DNA from: Aquibaculum arenosum
GTDB lineage: Bacteria; Pseudomonadota; Alphaproteobacteria; Kiloniellales; DSM-21159
Direction of reading: 5' to 3'
Assembly (NCBI RefSeq): GCF_029222965.1
Contig: NZ_JARHUD010000001.1
Span: forward strand, 186,001-250,000
DNA length: 64,000 nt
A program made the translations under genes and the position numbers. The notes beneath the pieces are model-generated. The model had not been told where the DNA came from and did not search any database. It saw only the letters and a program-made list of their open reading frames with translations. Below are positions 1 to 8,720 of this stretch, in pieces; the stretch's first letter is position 1, and every line of letters begins with the position of its first letter.

Positions 1-1143
1 GCAGGCACCAACGGCAAGGGCTCTGTTCTGGCCTATCTGCGGGCGATGCATGAGGCCGAGGGGCGGCGTGTGCAGGCCTATACCTCGCCGCACCTTGTGC
101 GCTTCCACGAGCGCATTCGCCTGAGCGACGGCCTGATCGAGGAGCCAGCTCTGCTCGCGCTGCTCGAGGAGTGTGAGGCCGCCAACGGCGGTGCCCCGAT
201 CACCTTTTTCGAGATCACCACGGTGGCTGCGTTTCTCGCCTTCGCGCGCGAGCCGGCGGACCTGCTGCTGTTGGAAGTGGGGCTGGGTGGGCGGCTTGAT
301 GCCACCAATGTCATCGACACGCCGGCCTTGAGCGTGATCACCCCGGTCTCCATGGACCACACCCAATATCTGGGAGACAGCCTGGAGGCCATCGCGTTCG
401 AGAAGGCGGGCATCTTGAAGCCCGGCGTGCCCGCGGTCGTGGGCCTGCAATCGCCCACGGCCCTGGCGGTGATCGAGGCGCGGGCGCGCGAGATTGAGGC
501 ACCCCTTTGGATTCAGGGTCGCGATTTCGAGGGCGCGGCCGGCGCGGATGCACTCACCTATCGCGACGAGGCGGGTGAAGTGGAGCTTCCTTTCCCCGCG
601 CTACCGGGCGACCATCAGCAGCAGAACGCCATTCTGGCCATGGCCGCCGCCCGGCGCCTGGGCGATCTGGGGCCAAGTCTGGAGGCTTGCCGGCACGGGC
701 TGACGCAAGCACGCTGGCCGGCACGCCTGCAGCAGCTCACACACGGCCCTCTTGTGGCACTACTGCCTGCCAACTGGAGCCTCTGGCTCGACGGCGGGCA
801 CAATGCGGCCGCTGCGGAGGCCTTGGCCGCCTGGCTCGGGCGTGACCGCAAGCCGCTGCGCCTGATCTACGGCATGCTCAACACTAAGGCGGCAGCCGAC
901 TTCCTGCGTCCCCTGGCGCCGCTCACTGAGCGGCTCGAGGCCATTGCAATTCCCGGCGAGCCGAACAGCCTCAGCCCCGAGGCTGCGGCCGAGCACGCCA
1001 GGGCCTGCGGGTTCGCGGCCACAGCCAGGCCGAACCTCGATGCTGCCATGGCCGCGGCGCTCGCCGACAGCGGGCCGGACGGCCGGGTGCTGATCTGCGG
1101 CTCGCTCTATCTGGCCGGCAAGGTGCTGGCGGAGAATGGATGA
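1..1143 (+). CDS. folC: Folylpolyglutamate synthase / dihydrofolate synthase, 5' truncated by window edge
   Basis: Adds glutamate to dihydropteroate and folates with ATP, in the cytoplasm. The reading frame is open from base 1 and begins inside the ATP-binding loop (AGTNGKGS at codons 1-8), so the true start lies upstream, outside the window. Further Mur-ligase/FolC signatures are visible: HTQYLGDSLEAIAFEKAGI, which is the FolC signature region, and LDGGHN ahead of the C-terminal domain. About 380 codons are present, and roughly 40-60 N-terminal residues are missing compared with the usual length of about 430. In alphaproteobacteria folC usually follows accD, which cannot be checked here. The identification is secure; only the 5' end is unknown. 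Confidence 0.95.
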   Translation, partial: AGTNGKGSVLAYLRAMHEAEGRRVQAYTSPHLVRFHERIRLSDGLIEEPALLALLEECEAANGGAPITFFEITTVAAFLAFAREPADLLLLEVGLGGRLDATNVIDTPALSVITPVSMDHTQYLGDSLEAIAFEKAGILKPGVPAVVGLQSPTALAVIEARAREIEAPLWIQGRDFEGAAGADALTYRDEAGEVELPFPALPGDHQQQNAILAMAAARRLGDLGPSLEACRHGLTQARWPARLQQLTHGPLVALLPANWSLWLDGGHNAAAAEALAAWLGRDRKPLRLIYGMLNTKAAADFLRPLAPLTERLEAIAIPGEPNSLSPEAAAEHARACGFAATARPNLDAAMAAALADSGPDGRVLICGSLYLAGKVLAENG

Positions 1144-1217
1144 CTGATCGAAGCGGCCCAACGTTACGCAAGGTGGTCGCTACGCAAGGGGGCCGATGAG
1201 TTGCTGGGAGGAGAATC

Positions 1218-1529
1218 GTGAGCGCAAGACGCAGCGCCTTGGACGGGCCGGCAGGGCGGGTCGGCGCGGCCGTTGTCCTGCTGCTGGTCATCGCCAGCCT
1301 GACGGCGATCCATTGGGAAGACCTGTTTGGCCCTGACCCTGCCGAGGTGGCGGCCGATGATCCGGTTGGCCGCTGCATCGCCGAGCGCAGCGCCGATATC
1401 GAGGCGATGATTGAGGAGAACCCCTCAATGGCTGGCCGGCGCGAGACGCTGCTCGCCCGGGTGCCTCCGATGTGCGAGGACATGCTGGGTTCGGGCGGCG
1501 GCAACGCTCCACCCTTGCCGGGACAGTAG
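1218..1529 (+). CDS. Small membrane-anchored hypothetical protein
   Basis: A 103-residue protein that I do not recognise. It starts at GTG 1218, preceded by a strong ribosome site (GGGAGGAG, 1206-1213). Residues about 14-32 form one hydrophobic segment (GAAVVLLLVIASL), so it is probably a single-pass inner-membrane protein with a 65-70 residue periplasmic tail. The tail has two Cys (in GRCIAE and MCEDM), which could form a disulfide, and a Gly/Pro-rich end. It lies 74 bases after folC on the same strand. The good ribosome site, single TM segment and acidic tail argue for a real gene; the function is unknown. Confidence 0.6.
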   Translation: MSARRSALDGPAGRVGAAVVLLLVIASLTAIHWEDLFGPDPAEVAADDPVGRCIAERSADIEAMIEENPSMAGRRETLLARVPPMCEDMLGSGGGNAPPLPGQ

Positions 1530-1577
1530 CCGCCACCCATCTGTTAGGTGGATGGGGAACGTTCCAAGGAGATGGAT

Positions 1578-1739
1578 ATGACGACCAAAGATCCCGGCAA
1601 GAACGATCCCAAGAAGCCTCAGAACGAGAAAGACAAGCATCAAGAGGATGCGCTCGACGAAGCGCTGGATGAGAGCTTCCCCGCCAGCGACCCCCCTGCA
1701 GCCACCATCCCGCCCAAGCACCCACAAGGCGACAAGTAG
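1578..1739 (+). CDS. Small hydrophilic protein with DESFPASDPP motif
   Basis: A 53-residue, very charged, Lys/Asp/Glu/Pro-rich protein, likely disordered. I chose ATG 1578 over the upstream in-frame starts at 1548 and 1572 because AAGGAG (1566-1571) sits six bases before it. The C-terminal half carries DEALDESFPASDPPA, a motif I know from many short uncharacterised proteobacterial proteins (LDEALEESFPASDPPS-like). That conservation makes it a real gene although no function is established. It lies 48 bases after the preceding small gene and is followed by two hairpins that may end the transcript. Confidence 0.75.
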   Translation: MTTKDPGKNDPKKPQNEKDKHQEDALDEALDESFPASDPPAATIPPKHPQGDK

Positions 1740-1793
1740 GGCTGAGTCCTGCGACCGGGCTGCCCGCCTTTCCAAGTGGCCTAGTACCGATCA

Positions 1794-1829
1794 TCTCAGA
1801 GCGCGATCGTGAAGCGATCGGGACTGAGA
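1794..1829. repeat. Hairpin between convergent genes (first of two)
   Basis: TCTCAG (1794-1799) pairs with CTGAGA (1824-1829), and inside it CGATCG (1804-1809) pairs with CGATCG (1815-1820) around the loop tgaag. It lies downstream of the small DESFPASDPP gene. No T run follows, so it is either a weak terminator or a structured 3' end. Confidence 0.5.
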
Positions 1830-1868
1830 CGTTGCTCCGGTCTCCCTCCTCAAAGTAGACCGAATTCA

Positions 1869-1909
1869 CGCATTCAATCTGAACTCCGCACTGGTTCAGA
1901 TTGGATGCG
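1869..1909. terminator. Long perfect-arm hairpin, possible bidirectional terminator
   Basis: A 16-base arm (1869-1884, core CAATCTGAAC) pairs with 1894-1909 (core GTTCAGATTG) around a nine-base loop, with one G.T pair. It lies between the plus-strand small gene ending at 1739 and the minus-strand gene ending at 1927, the usual place for a shared terminator. No T run follows on either strand, so a repeat element or a protein-binding palindrome is also possible. Confidence 0.5.
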
Positions 1910-1926
1910 ATCTGTCTTGCAGAGGC

Positions 1927-3060
1927 TTACCAGCCGTTCACCCTGTCCCACTGCTCGATGACGCGGCCGTCGCTGATCACCTCATAATGCGGGTAGGCGG
2001 CGGCGGTGATGCAGGCGTGGTTCGGCTGAATGCGAACGCGGCTGCCAATCGGTAGGCTGTCGTAGGGCAGCGTCCCGTCGGCGGTCGCGATCAGTCCGTG
2101 CTCCTGGTGCACCGATTCCACGTAGAGCCCGGGCAGCGGGCGGCCCCCGAGGTCGCAGACGCGGCCGTAGCCCACATCGGGAAAGAATTCCTGCGCGCTG
2201 ACGTCCTTTGAGAGCGCCAGGGCGCCCGCATCGGTCAAGATGCGGCCGGTGCGGTGATTGTGGCCGATGACCGTGGCCAGCACGGTCAAAGCGATGTCCT
2301 CGGGCGCGCAGGAGCCGATGCCCACCTGATCTACGTCATTGAAGACATAAACGCCGGGGCGCATTTCCGTCAGGCCTTCGAAGCTGCGGGCGTGTACCGC
2401 GGTTGGAGTGGAGCCGGCGCTGACGATGGGGCACGGGAGGCCCGCGTCGCGCAGCCGCTGCGCGGCTAGAATAAGTCCTTGGCGCTCTTCCTCAGCCACG
2501 GCTGCGATCTCCTCGGCGCCGCGGCAGTGGTAGGAGTGGCCGGCGTGAGTCATGACCCCTGCCAGTTCAAGAGCAGGCTGAGCCTCGATTGCCCGCGCAA
2601 CAGCGAGCAGATCGTCCGAGTCCGGAGCGACACCGGCCCGGCCGCCGCCGGTGTCCAGTTCCACCAGCACGCGGAACTGACTGTCCAGCTTTGCCGCCGC
2701 ATCACCCAAGGACTTCGCAGCCGCAACGCTGTCGAGCACCAGGGTCAGCTTGGCCCCGTCGCGCTGGAGCGCGGCTGCGGCTGGGGCCTTACCGGGAACC
2801 ATACCCACGGCATAGAGGATGTCGCTGAAACCGCCTTCCAGGAAATAGCGGGCTTCCGCCAGGGTGGAGACGGTCACCGCGCCGCTGTGTCCCTCGGTCG
2901 CCAGCTTGGCAACCGCCCGCGACTTCGCGGTCTTCAGGTGTGGACGCAGGTCGATGCCGGCAGCGCGCAGCCGTTCGCCCATGCGGGCGCAGTTGCGGGC
3001 CAGGATCTCCCGATCGAGCAGGAGGGCCGGGGTGTCCAGGGTCTCGAGACTGGTGTCCAT
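1927..3060 (-). CDS. DSD1-family PLP enzyme (D-serine dehydratase / D-threonine aldolase-like)
   Basis: A 377-residue fold-type III PLP enzyme with an alanine-racemase-like N-terminal barrel. LDTPALLLDREIL and LRPHLKTAKS give the PLP-lysine region (the Lys in HLKTAK, near residue 43), followed by GVMTHAGHSYHC. The C-terminal domain carries QPNHACITAAAYPHYEV, whose His and Cys (HxC) are the metal ligands of the DSD1 / D-threonine aldolase family. Members dehydrate D-serine or related D-3-hydroxyamino acids, or cleave D-threonine; the sequence does not decide which. It lies 24 bases after pccB on the same strand and could be co-transcribed, but no functional link is evident. Confidence 0.85.
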   Translation of the reverse strand: MDTSLETLDTPALLLDREILARNCARMGERLRAAGIDLRPHLKTAKSRAVAKLATEGHSGAVTVSTLAEARYFLEGGFSDILYAVGMVPGKAPAAAALQRDGAKLTLVLDSVAAAKSLGDAAAKLDSQFRVLVELDTGGGRAGVAPDSDDLLAVARAIEAQPALELAGVMTHAGHSYHCRGAEEIAAVAEEERQGLILAAQRLRDAGLPCPIVSAGSTPTAVHARSFEGLTEMRPGVYVFNDVDQVGIGSCAPEDIALTVLATVIGHNHRTGRILTDAGALALSKDVSAQEFFPDVGYGRVCDLGGRPLPGLYVESVHQEHGLIATADGTLPYDSLPIGSRVRIQPNHACITAAAYPHYEVISDGRVIEQWDRVNGW

Positions 3061-3084
3061 GGGCCAGCGCTCCTTTCAGAACTC

Positions 3085-4617
3085 TTACAGCGGCATGTTG
3101 TCGTGCTTGCGCCAGGGATCCTCGAGCTTCTTGTTCTCCAAGAGCTTGAGGGCGCCGCAGATGCGCCGGCGCGTCCCGTGCGGCATGATTACGTCGTCGA
3201 TGAAGCCGCGGCTGGCGGCGACGAAGGGATTGGCGAAGCGCTTGCGATATTCTTCGGTGCGCGCCTCCACCTTTTCCGGGTCGTTGGCATCCTGCCGGAA
3301 GATGATCTCCACCGCGCCCTTCGGCCCCATCACCGCGATTTCGGCCGTCGGCCAGGCATAATTGGCGTCGCCGCGCAGGTGTTTGGAACTCATCACGTCA
3401 TAGGCGCCGCCATAGGCCTTGCGGGTGATCACCGTCACCTTGGGCACGGTTGCCTGAGCGTAGGCAAAGAGCAGCTTGGCTCCATGCTTGATGATGCCGT
3501 TGAACTCCTGGTAGGTGCCGGGCAGGAAGCCGGGCACATCCACGAAGGTGACAATGGGGATGTTGAAACAGTCGCAAAAGCGCACGAAGCGCGCCGCCTT
3601 GATGGCGCTGGCGATGTCGAGGCAGCCGGCCAGGACCATCGGCTGATTTGCGACGATGCCCACCGGCCGGCCGTCCATACGTCCGAACCCGGTGATGATG
3701 TTGGCAGCATAGTCGGGCTGCAGCTCGAAGAACTCGCCCTCGTCCACGACCTTATGGATCAGCTCCTTCATGTCGTAGGGCTTGTTCGGGTTGGGCGGCA
3801 CCAGGGTATCGAGCGAAAAATCATCACGGTCGGCCGGGTCGCGCGTGGGGCGCAGCGGCGGCTTCTCGCGGTTGTTCAGTGGCACGAAGGACAGGAAGCG
3901 GCGCAGTTCCAGCAGCGCTTCAACGTCGTTCTCAAAGGCGCGGTCGGCCACGCCGGACTTTGTGGTGTGGGTGATGCCGCCGCCCAGTTCCTCCTGAGTG
4001 ACGGTCTCGTGCGTGACCGTCTTCACGACATCCGGACCGGTCACGAACATGTAGGAGCTGTCCTGGACCATGAAGATGAAGTCGGTCATGGCCGGGGAGT
4101 AGACCGCACCGCCGGCGCAGGGCCCCATGATCATGGAGATCTGCGGGATAACGCCGGAGGCCTGGGCATTGCGCAGGAAAACGTCGGCATAGCCGCCGAG
4201 CGAAGCCACACCCTCCTGGATACGCGCACCACCGGAATCGTTGATCCCGATCACGGGCACGCCAAGCTTCATAGCCTGGTCCATGACCTTGCAGATCTTC
4301 TCTGCGTGGGTTTCCGACAGGGAGCCGCCGAAGACCGTGAAATCCTGGCTGAACACCAGCACCGGGCGGCCGTCCACCGTGCCATGGCCGGTGACCACGC
4401 CGTCGCCGGCGATCTTCTGTTCGTCCATGCCAAAGTCGACGCAGCGATGCTCGACGAACATGTCCCACTCTTCGAAGGAGCCTTCGTCGAGGAGCACGGC
4501 GATGCGCTCGCGCGCGGTGAGCTTGCCCTTGCGGTGCTGCGCTTCGATGCGCCGCTCCCCGCCGCCTAGGCGCGCCTGCTGACGACGTTCTTCAAGTTCC
4601 TGAAGGATTTCCTGCAT
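3085..4617 (-). CDS. pccB: Propionyl-CoA carboxylase beta (carboxyltransferase) subunit
   Basis: A 510-residue carboxyltransferase that moves CO2 from carboxybiotin to propionyl-CoA, giving methylmalonyl-CoA. The length is typical for PccB. The N-terminal half has [16 protein letters not shown] and [12 protein letters not shown], which form the acyl-CoA oxyanion-hole region; the C-terminal half has [13 protein letters not shown] and [12 protein letters not shown], which are the carboxybiotin-side signatures. The biotin carboxylase/carrier subunit (pccA) is not in the window, so the holoenzyme genes are split or lie farther away. The malyl-CoA lyase at 26.7 kb belongs to the same propionyl-CoA/ethylmalonyl-CoA metabolism. 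A related acyl-CoA carboxylase substrate cannot be excluded. Confidence 0.93.
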   Translation of the reverse strand: MQEILQELEERRQQARLGGGERRIEAQHRKGKLTARERIAVLLDEGSFEEWDMFVEHRCVDFGMDEQKIAGDGVVTGHGTVDGRPVLVFSQDFTVFGGSLSETHAEKICKVMDQAMKLGVPVIGINDSGGARIQEGVASLGGYADVFLRNAQASGVIPQISMIMGPCAGGAVYSPAMTDFIFMVQDSSYMFVTGPDVVKTVTHETVTQEELGGGITHTTKSGVADRAFENDVEALLELRRFLSFVPLNNREKPPLRPTRDPADRDDFSLDTLVPPNPNKPYDMKELIHKVVDEGEFFELQPDYAANIITGFGRMDGRPVGIVANQPMVLAGCLDIASAIKAARFVRFCDCFNIPIVTFVDVPGFLPGTYQEFNGIIKHGAKLLFAYAQATVPKVTVITRKAYGGAYDVMSSKHLRGDANYAWPTAEIAVMGPKGAVEIIFRQDANDPEKVEARTEEYRKRFANPFVAASRGFIDDVIMPHGTRRRICGALKLLENKKLEDPWRKHDNMPL

Positions 4618-4961
4618 CTAAGATCCCCTGAAGGTGCCCCGGATCGGCCAGGGTTTCCGCTGATAGCACGCACGACCGCCTCCGCCAAGCAAGCCCCCGC
4701 CTAAGAGATCGCTGACGTCTAACGGCCGATCATTCAGACATTGCTGCCGAAGAAGCCCCGCGGCTAACACGGCGCCATTGTACGCTGGCTGTGCCCATGT
4801 GAGGCAGTATCCTGGGTTGCAGGGTTTGCGCTTTCCCTGCTCGATCACGGTTTTGCGATCGAAAGACACATACAGGAACAAGGAACGTCGCATCGCGTTC
4901 CAGTAGGTCAAAGCGCGCTCCGGCACTTCCCTACAACAAGGCCTTGATGTTGGAGAATTTG
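4618..4961. other. Divergent intergenic region pccB / PKS
   Basis: A stretch of 344 bases without a convincing gene. The 102-codon minus-strand ORF across it looks like chance: no ribosome site, low-complexity GGGLLGGGG and no recognisable family. It holds the divergent promoters of pccB and the polyketide synthase gene. One inverted repeat is visible, TCGATC (4841-4846) and GATCGA (4857-4862) with a ten-base spacer, which could be an operator. No clear -35/-10 pair was found. Confidence 0.5.
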
Positions 4962-6014
4962 ATGTCGCATCAGGCCAGACTCCTTTCTGTCAGCTCCGCG
5001 GTGCCGCCCTACCGTGTCAACCAGAACGAAGCTGCAGAAACGGCTCGCCAGTTGTTTTCGGCGCGATACGAGGGTTTCGAACGTCTCGCGAAGGTCTTCG
5101 AAAGCTCGGGTATACTGCGGCGCTATCTTGTGCGGCCACTTGACTGGTATCTCAAGCCGCTGGGATGGGCGGAACGCAATGCTGCCTACCTCGACGGCGC
5201 CTGCTCCCTCTTTGTCGAAGCTGCGTCGCGAGCGCTTGCGGACGCAGGCCTTTCCGGAGCCGAGGTCGATACCGTCGTTACAGTATCCTCCACCGGAATT
5301 GCGACACCCAGTCTGGATGCTCGGGTGGCTGAACAGCTTGGTTTTCGCACCGGAATTGAATCTGTGCCGGTCTTTGGCTTGGGGTGCGCGGGCGGGGTCA
5401 CTGGGATGGGCATTGGCGCGCGGCTCGCACAGTCGCGGCCGGGAAGCAGGGTGCTGGTGGTCGCGGTCGAGCTCTGTTCGGTGGCCTTTCGCCCCGACAA
5501 GCTGACCAAGGAAAACATTGTCGCCACTGCGCTGTTCGGTGATGGCGCCGCTGCCTGCGTTCTGGGCACACACCAAGAAGGGCAGACAAGCGTGGAACTG
5601 TCAGGCCAGCACACTTGGCCCGACACGCTCAGCATCATGGGCTGGAGCGTCGATGACACTGGCCTCGGTGTCATCTTTGACCGCGCCATCCCTCCCTTTG
5701 CCGAAACGCATCTTGGACCTGCTGTGAAGGGAATTTTGGCCCGGCACGGCCTTGAGATTGAAAACGTGGACAGGGTCGCCTGTCATCCGGGCGGCGCCAA
5801 GGTGATCACGGCGTTGGAACGCGCGTTGTCTCTCGAGCAAGGTGCACTCGATCATGAACGCTCGGTGCTTGCCGACTACGGCAACATGTCCGCGCCGACC
5901 GCACTCTTCGTGCTTGAGCGCTTGGTGAAGGCCGGATTACCACCACGAACGCTCCTCACTGCGATGGGGCCGGGGTTCACCGCAAGCTGCCTTTCCTTGC
6001 GGACCACTGCATGA
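4962..6014 (+). CDS. Type III polyketide synthase (chalcone synthase-like, alkylpyrone/alkylresorcinol type)
   Basis: A 350-residue homodimeric thiolase-fold enzyme that extends an acyl-CoA starter with malonyl-CoA. The catalytic triad is visible: Cys142 in VFGLGCAGG, His275 in ACHPGGAKV and Asn308 in DYGNMSAPT, with MGPGFTAS at the C-terminus. In-frame starts exist at TTG 4944 and ATG 4947, but GGAG at 4952-4955 fits ATG 4962 best. It overlaps the next gene by four bases (ATGA), so the two are translationally coupled. The pairing with an ICMT-like methyltransferase resembles bpsA-bpsB of Bacillus, where BpsB O-methylates alkylpyrones; that parallel is inference. Sampled GC is lower than in neighbours, which hints at a different origin. 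Confidence 0.9.
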   Translation: MSHQARLLSVSSAVPPYRVNQNEAAETARQLFSARYEGFERLAKVFESSGILRRYLVRPLDWYLKPLGWAERNAAYLDGACSLFVEAASRALADAGLSGAEVDTVVTVSSTGIATPSLDARVAEQLGFRTGIESVPVFGLGCAGGVTGMGIGARLAQSRPGSRVLVVAVELCSVAFRPDKLTKENIVATALFGDGAAACVLGTHQEGQTSVELSGQHTWPDTLSIMGWSVDDTGLGVIFDRAIPPFAETHLGPAVKGILARHGLEIENVDRVACHPGGAKVITALERALSLEQGALDHERSVLADYGNMSAPTALFVLERLVKAGLPPRTLLTAMGPGFTASCLSLRTTA

Positions 6015-6517
6015 CGGGCGCCTCCCTCTTGCTGGCCCTCGTGACACTCGGGCGTTTGGTCGAGTTGTGGTTTTCGCGCAGGAACACGCGTAAATTGCTT
6101 GCGAGAGGGGCGATTGAGGTGGCGCCGGGGCACTATCCGGCAATCGTACTGCTGCATGTGTTATGGCTCGGCGCCCTTTGGCTGTTTGGGATGAACCAGC
6201 CGCTCAACCCCTTTTGGCTTGCGGGCTTTCTTGGTCTGCAGGTCGCACGGCTCTGGGTTCTGACAACACTTGGCTCCCGTTGGACAACGCGCATCATCGT
6301 TGTGCCTGGCGAGCGGTTGGTTGCTACAGGGCCGTACCGTTTCGTAAGGCACCCCAATTACGTTGTTGTGGTGGGCGAGATTGTGGTTCTGCCGCTGTGC
6401 CTGGGGCTGCCGTGGTTGGCGGTTGTCTTCACGCTGCTGAACGCCGCGCTTCTCATGATCCGCATCCGTGCGGAGAACGCAGCGCTGGATATGGTGCGCA
6501 CGCAGAGGCCGAATTGA
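6011..6517 (+). CDS. Isoprenylcysteine carboxyl methyltransferase (ICMT) family membrane protein
   Basis: A 168-residue integral membrane methyltransferase of the ICMT/phospholipid methyltransferase type, with four or five hydrophobic segments. The S-adenosylmethionine-binding signature near residues 105-120 is GPYRFVRHPNYVVVVGE, with the family RHPxY motif. The C-terminus carries RIRAENAAL, the conserved Glu-containing helix. It starts inside the stop of the type III PKS (ATGA overlap), so it probably modifies the PKS product, for example by O-methylation of an alkylpyrone hydroxyl as proposed for BpsB. Protein prenylcysteine methylation is unlikely in a bacterium. The family is certain; the substrate is inferred. 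Confidence 0.85.
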   Translation: MTGASLLLALVTLGRLVELWFSRRNTRKLLARGAIEVAPGHYPAIVLLHVLWLGALWLFGMNQPLNPFWLAGFLGLQVARLWVLTTLGSRWTTRIIVVPGERLVATGPYRFVRHPNYVVVVGEIVVLPLCLGLPWLAVVFTLLNAALLMIRIRAENAALDMVRTQRPN

Positions 6518-6696
6518 CCCGCCGCGCGAGGGTTTGGGAGCTTCTGTACAGGGTATGTCCGTGACCTATCTGAGCGTGTAGGCTGGCGCCCATATCGCTA
6601 AGGCAACCTCGTCGAAAATCGCCGCCATCAGAATCTGGCTGCGTTCTTATGAGCCGGTAGCCTAAAGTGGTTGGTGGAAATGCTGGAGGATGAATG

Positions 6697-7773
6697 ATGC
6701 TGCCGCGCGGCGCCTTGCCGCCCTTGCGCTGGCCTTTGGTCCTGTTGGGGTCGGTGCTGGTGGTTCTCACCCTCCAATGGACCCGGCCGGTCAGCCTGCC
6801 ACTCGCCCTGGCGGTCTTCCTGATCGCATTGGCTTGGCCGGTGCAACTGTGGCTGGAGCGGCGTTTGCCGCGCTGGCTGGCCTATGTCGGGACCCTGCTC
6901 TGCGTTCTGACCTTTCTGACCGCCTTCGTCTGGCTGCTTTGGGCGGGTATCGGCCTGGTGGGGCAGGGCATGGTGCAGTATCGAGACTCCCTGGATCAAA
7001 GCTGGGGCGATCTCTTGCGCTGGGCGCGGCGCAATGGGGTCGCGCTACCGAACACCCAACTCGAGGATGTGGACATTGCGCCGCTGTTGAGTGTGCTGCG
7101 GGTCACCCTCGAGGAACTCTACAGCGCTGTAGGCCTGCTGGGCCTCACCCTGGTCTTTCTGCTGCTCGGGTTGCTGGAGGCGCGCGGTTTCGGCGCGAAG
7201 CTGCGCCGACTGCCGTCGGGCGCGGAGTTTCGCGCCGCTGCCGACGAGATCGGCCGCAAGTTCCGGCGCTACATGTTGGTGCGCACCTTCGTCAGCGTGG
7301 TGACCGGCGTGCTCACCTGGCTCTTCGCGCTGATCGTCGGACTGGAATTGGCTGTGACCTGGGGGCTTATCGCCTTCGTGCTCAACTACATCCCCTTCGT
7401 CGGCTCGATTCTGGCGATTGTGCCTCCGGTGATCTTCGCTGCCGTGCAGGCGGGGGACTGGTCCCTGCCGATCGTCACCTTCATCGGCATGGCGGCAATC
7501 CAGGTCACGATGGGCAACTATGTGGACCCGCGCCTGGAGGGGCGGGCGCTGTCCCTCTCACCCCTCGTGGTGGTGATCTCGATTTTCTTCTGGGGCCTGG
7601 TCTGGGGCGTGCCCGGAGCCTTCATTGGGGTGCCGCTGACGATTGGTCTGGCAACGGCCTGCGGGCGTTTCGAGAGCACGCAGTGGCTGACGCAGTTGCT
7701 GGGGCAAGCACCCGCGCCAGACTCGAGCGAGGAAGAGGCAGGCCGCGCCATGCAGCACCCACCGGAGCGGTGA
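6697..7773 (+). CDS. AI-2E family transporter (PerM/YdiK-like)
   Basis: About 358 residues, polytopic, of the AI-2E transporter family (PF01594). Hydrophobic segments come early (PLVLLGSVLVVL, LALAVFLIALAWPV, YVGTLLCVLTFLTAF), then a soluble stretch around residues 95-130, then the C-terminal membrane domain with VLNYIPFVGSILAIVPPV and GNYVDPRLEGRALSLSPLVV, which are family signatures. Two ATGs are adjacent (6694, 6697); GGAGG at 6685-6689 is better spaced for 6697. Despite the family name, members export various solutes or have unknown roles. The gene stands alone, convergent with nudC. Confidence 0.85.
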   Translation: MLPRGALPPLRWPLVLLGSVLVVLTLQWTRPVSLPLALAVFLIALAWPVQLWLERRLPRWLAYVGTLLCVLTFLTAFVWLLWAGIGLVGQGMVQYRDSLDQSWGDLLRWARRNGVALPNTQLEDVDIAPLLSVLRVTLEELYSAVGLLGLTLVFLLLGLLEARGFGAKLRRLPSGAEFRAAADEIGRKFRRYMLVRTFVSVVTGVLTWLFALIVGLELAVTWGLIAFVLNYIPFVGSILAIVPPVIFAAVQAGDWSLPIVTFIGMAAIQVTMGNYVDPRLEGRALSLSPLVVVISIFFWGLVWGVPGAFIGVPLTIGLATACGRFESTQWLTQLLGQAPAPDSSEEEAGRAMQHPPER

Positions 7774-7793
7774 CGAGTCTCGAGGGCCTGGAA

Positions 7794-8720
7794 TCAGCCC
7801 TGCTCGAGCCAGTCCTGGATCAGGCGGAAGGAAATGGCATCTCGCCGGGGGAAGTTGAAACTCTCGTCTTCCGGTGAGTTCAGGAGTTCCTCTCGGCTGA
7901 ACCAGCGCGCGCTTTCCAGTTCCTCCAGCTGCACCCGCAGGGGTCTGTGTTCGGCAATTGCGTGAAAGCCAAGCATGAGCGAGGAGGGAAAGGGCCAGGG
8001 CTGAGAAGAGTGGTAGCGCGCCTCCTCGATGTGCAGTCCCACCTCCTCGAACACTTCTCGGGCCACAGCCTGTTCCAAGGCTTCGCCCGGCTCGACGAAA
8101 CCGGCCAGCGTCGAATGCATGCCCGGCCGCCAGATCTTCTGCCGGCCCAGCACGCAGTGGTCCTTGCCGTCGTGCACCAGCATGATCACCGCCGGATCCA
8201 TGCGCGGGAACTGCGGCGCCTTGCAGGAGTCGTTACTGCATTGCCGCTGATGTCCTGCGCGACGGATTTCCGTCGGGCTGCCGCAGACTCCGCAGAAGCG
8301 GTGACGGGCGTGCCAGAAGGTCATGGCGCGGGCATAAGCCAGGAGTGACCCTTCTTCGCGCGGCAAGAGCATGCCCACGGCGCGCAGGTCCGCAAAGCTG
8401 CCGCGACCGGCGAGTGCGGGTTCGTGATCCGGCTCGGAGAGGTCCACCAGATCGAGCGCGAAGTAGGCCGTCTCGCCACGCATACCGAGGAAAATCGGTT
8501 CGCCGCCGTAGCGTGCGAGCCGCTCCATCGCATCGATTTCCAGGGCGACGGCGCGCGGAGCTTCGCCCTCAATGTTGTTGAACAGCGACCGGTGCTGCCA
8601 GAGCGGCAGTACCCGAGTCTTGGAATCCGCCAATCTCTCCGCAAGCCACTGCGCATTGTTGCGGTGGTCGTCGGCGCGGTTCAGGTCATGGCAGGTGTAG
8701 AAGTTCAAGGTCCTGGTCAT
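7794..8720 (-). CDS. nudC: NAD+ diphosphatase / NADH pyrophosphatase, Nudix family
   Basis: Hydrolyses NADH to NMNH and AMP, and in some bacteria removes NAD caps from RNA. The order is an N-terminal NudC domain, a four-Cys zinc ribbon (CGVCG ... CSNDSC), then the Nudix box GFVEPGEALEQAVAREVFEE followed by VGL, and SQPWPFPSSLM, the signature that sets NADH pyrophosphatases apart from other Nudix enzymes. I prefer ATG 8720 (MTRTLNFY); the frame stays open to an ATG at 8774, which would add 18 residues. The gene is convergent with the AI-2E gene (20 bases between stops) and divergent from ffs. Confidence 0.92.
   Translation of the reverse strand: MTRTLNFYTCHDLNRADDHRNNAQWLAERLADSKTRVLPLWQHRSLFNNIEGEAPRAVALEIDAMERLARYGGEPIFLGMRGETAYFALDLVDLSEPDHEPALAGRGSFADLRAVGMLLPREEGSLLAYARAMTFWHARHRFCGVCGSPTEIRRAGHQRQCSNDSCKAPQFPRMDPAVIMLVHDGKDHCVLGRQKIWRPGMHSTLAGFVEPGEALEQAVAREVFEEVGLHIEEARYHSSQPWPFPSSLMLGFHAIAEHRPLRVQLEELESARWFSREELLNSPEDESFNFPRRDAISFRLIQDWLEQG

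Noticed and set aside
2479-4569. A 696-codon plus-strand open frame opposite pccB and the DSD1 enzyme
   Set aside because: It is antisense to two clear genes, His/Gly/Ala-rich, and has no recognisable domain. Long antisense frames are expected at this GC content.
4618-4926. A 102-codon minus-strand ORF between pccB and the PKS gene
   Set aside because: No ribosome site, low-complexity stretch and no homology I recognise; the region is more likely divergent promoters.
6690-7877. A 395-codon plus-strand frame overlapping the AI-2E transporter gene
   Set aside because: Gly/Ala/Arg-rich shadow in another frame; the transporter frame has family motifs and a ribosome site.
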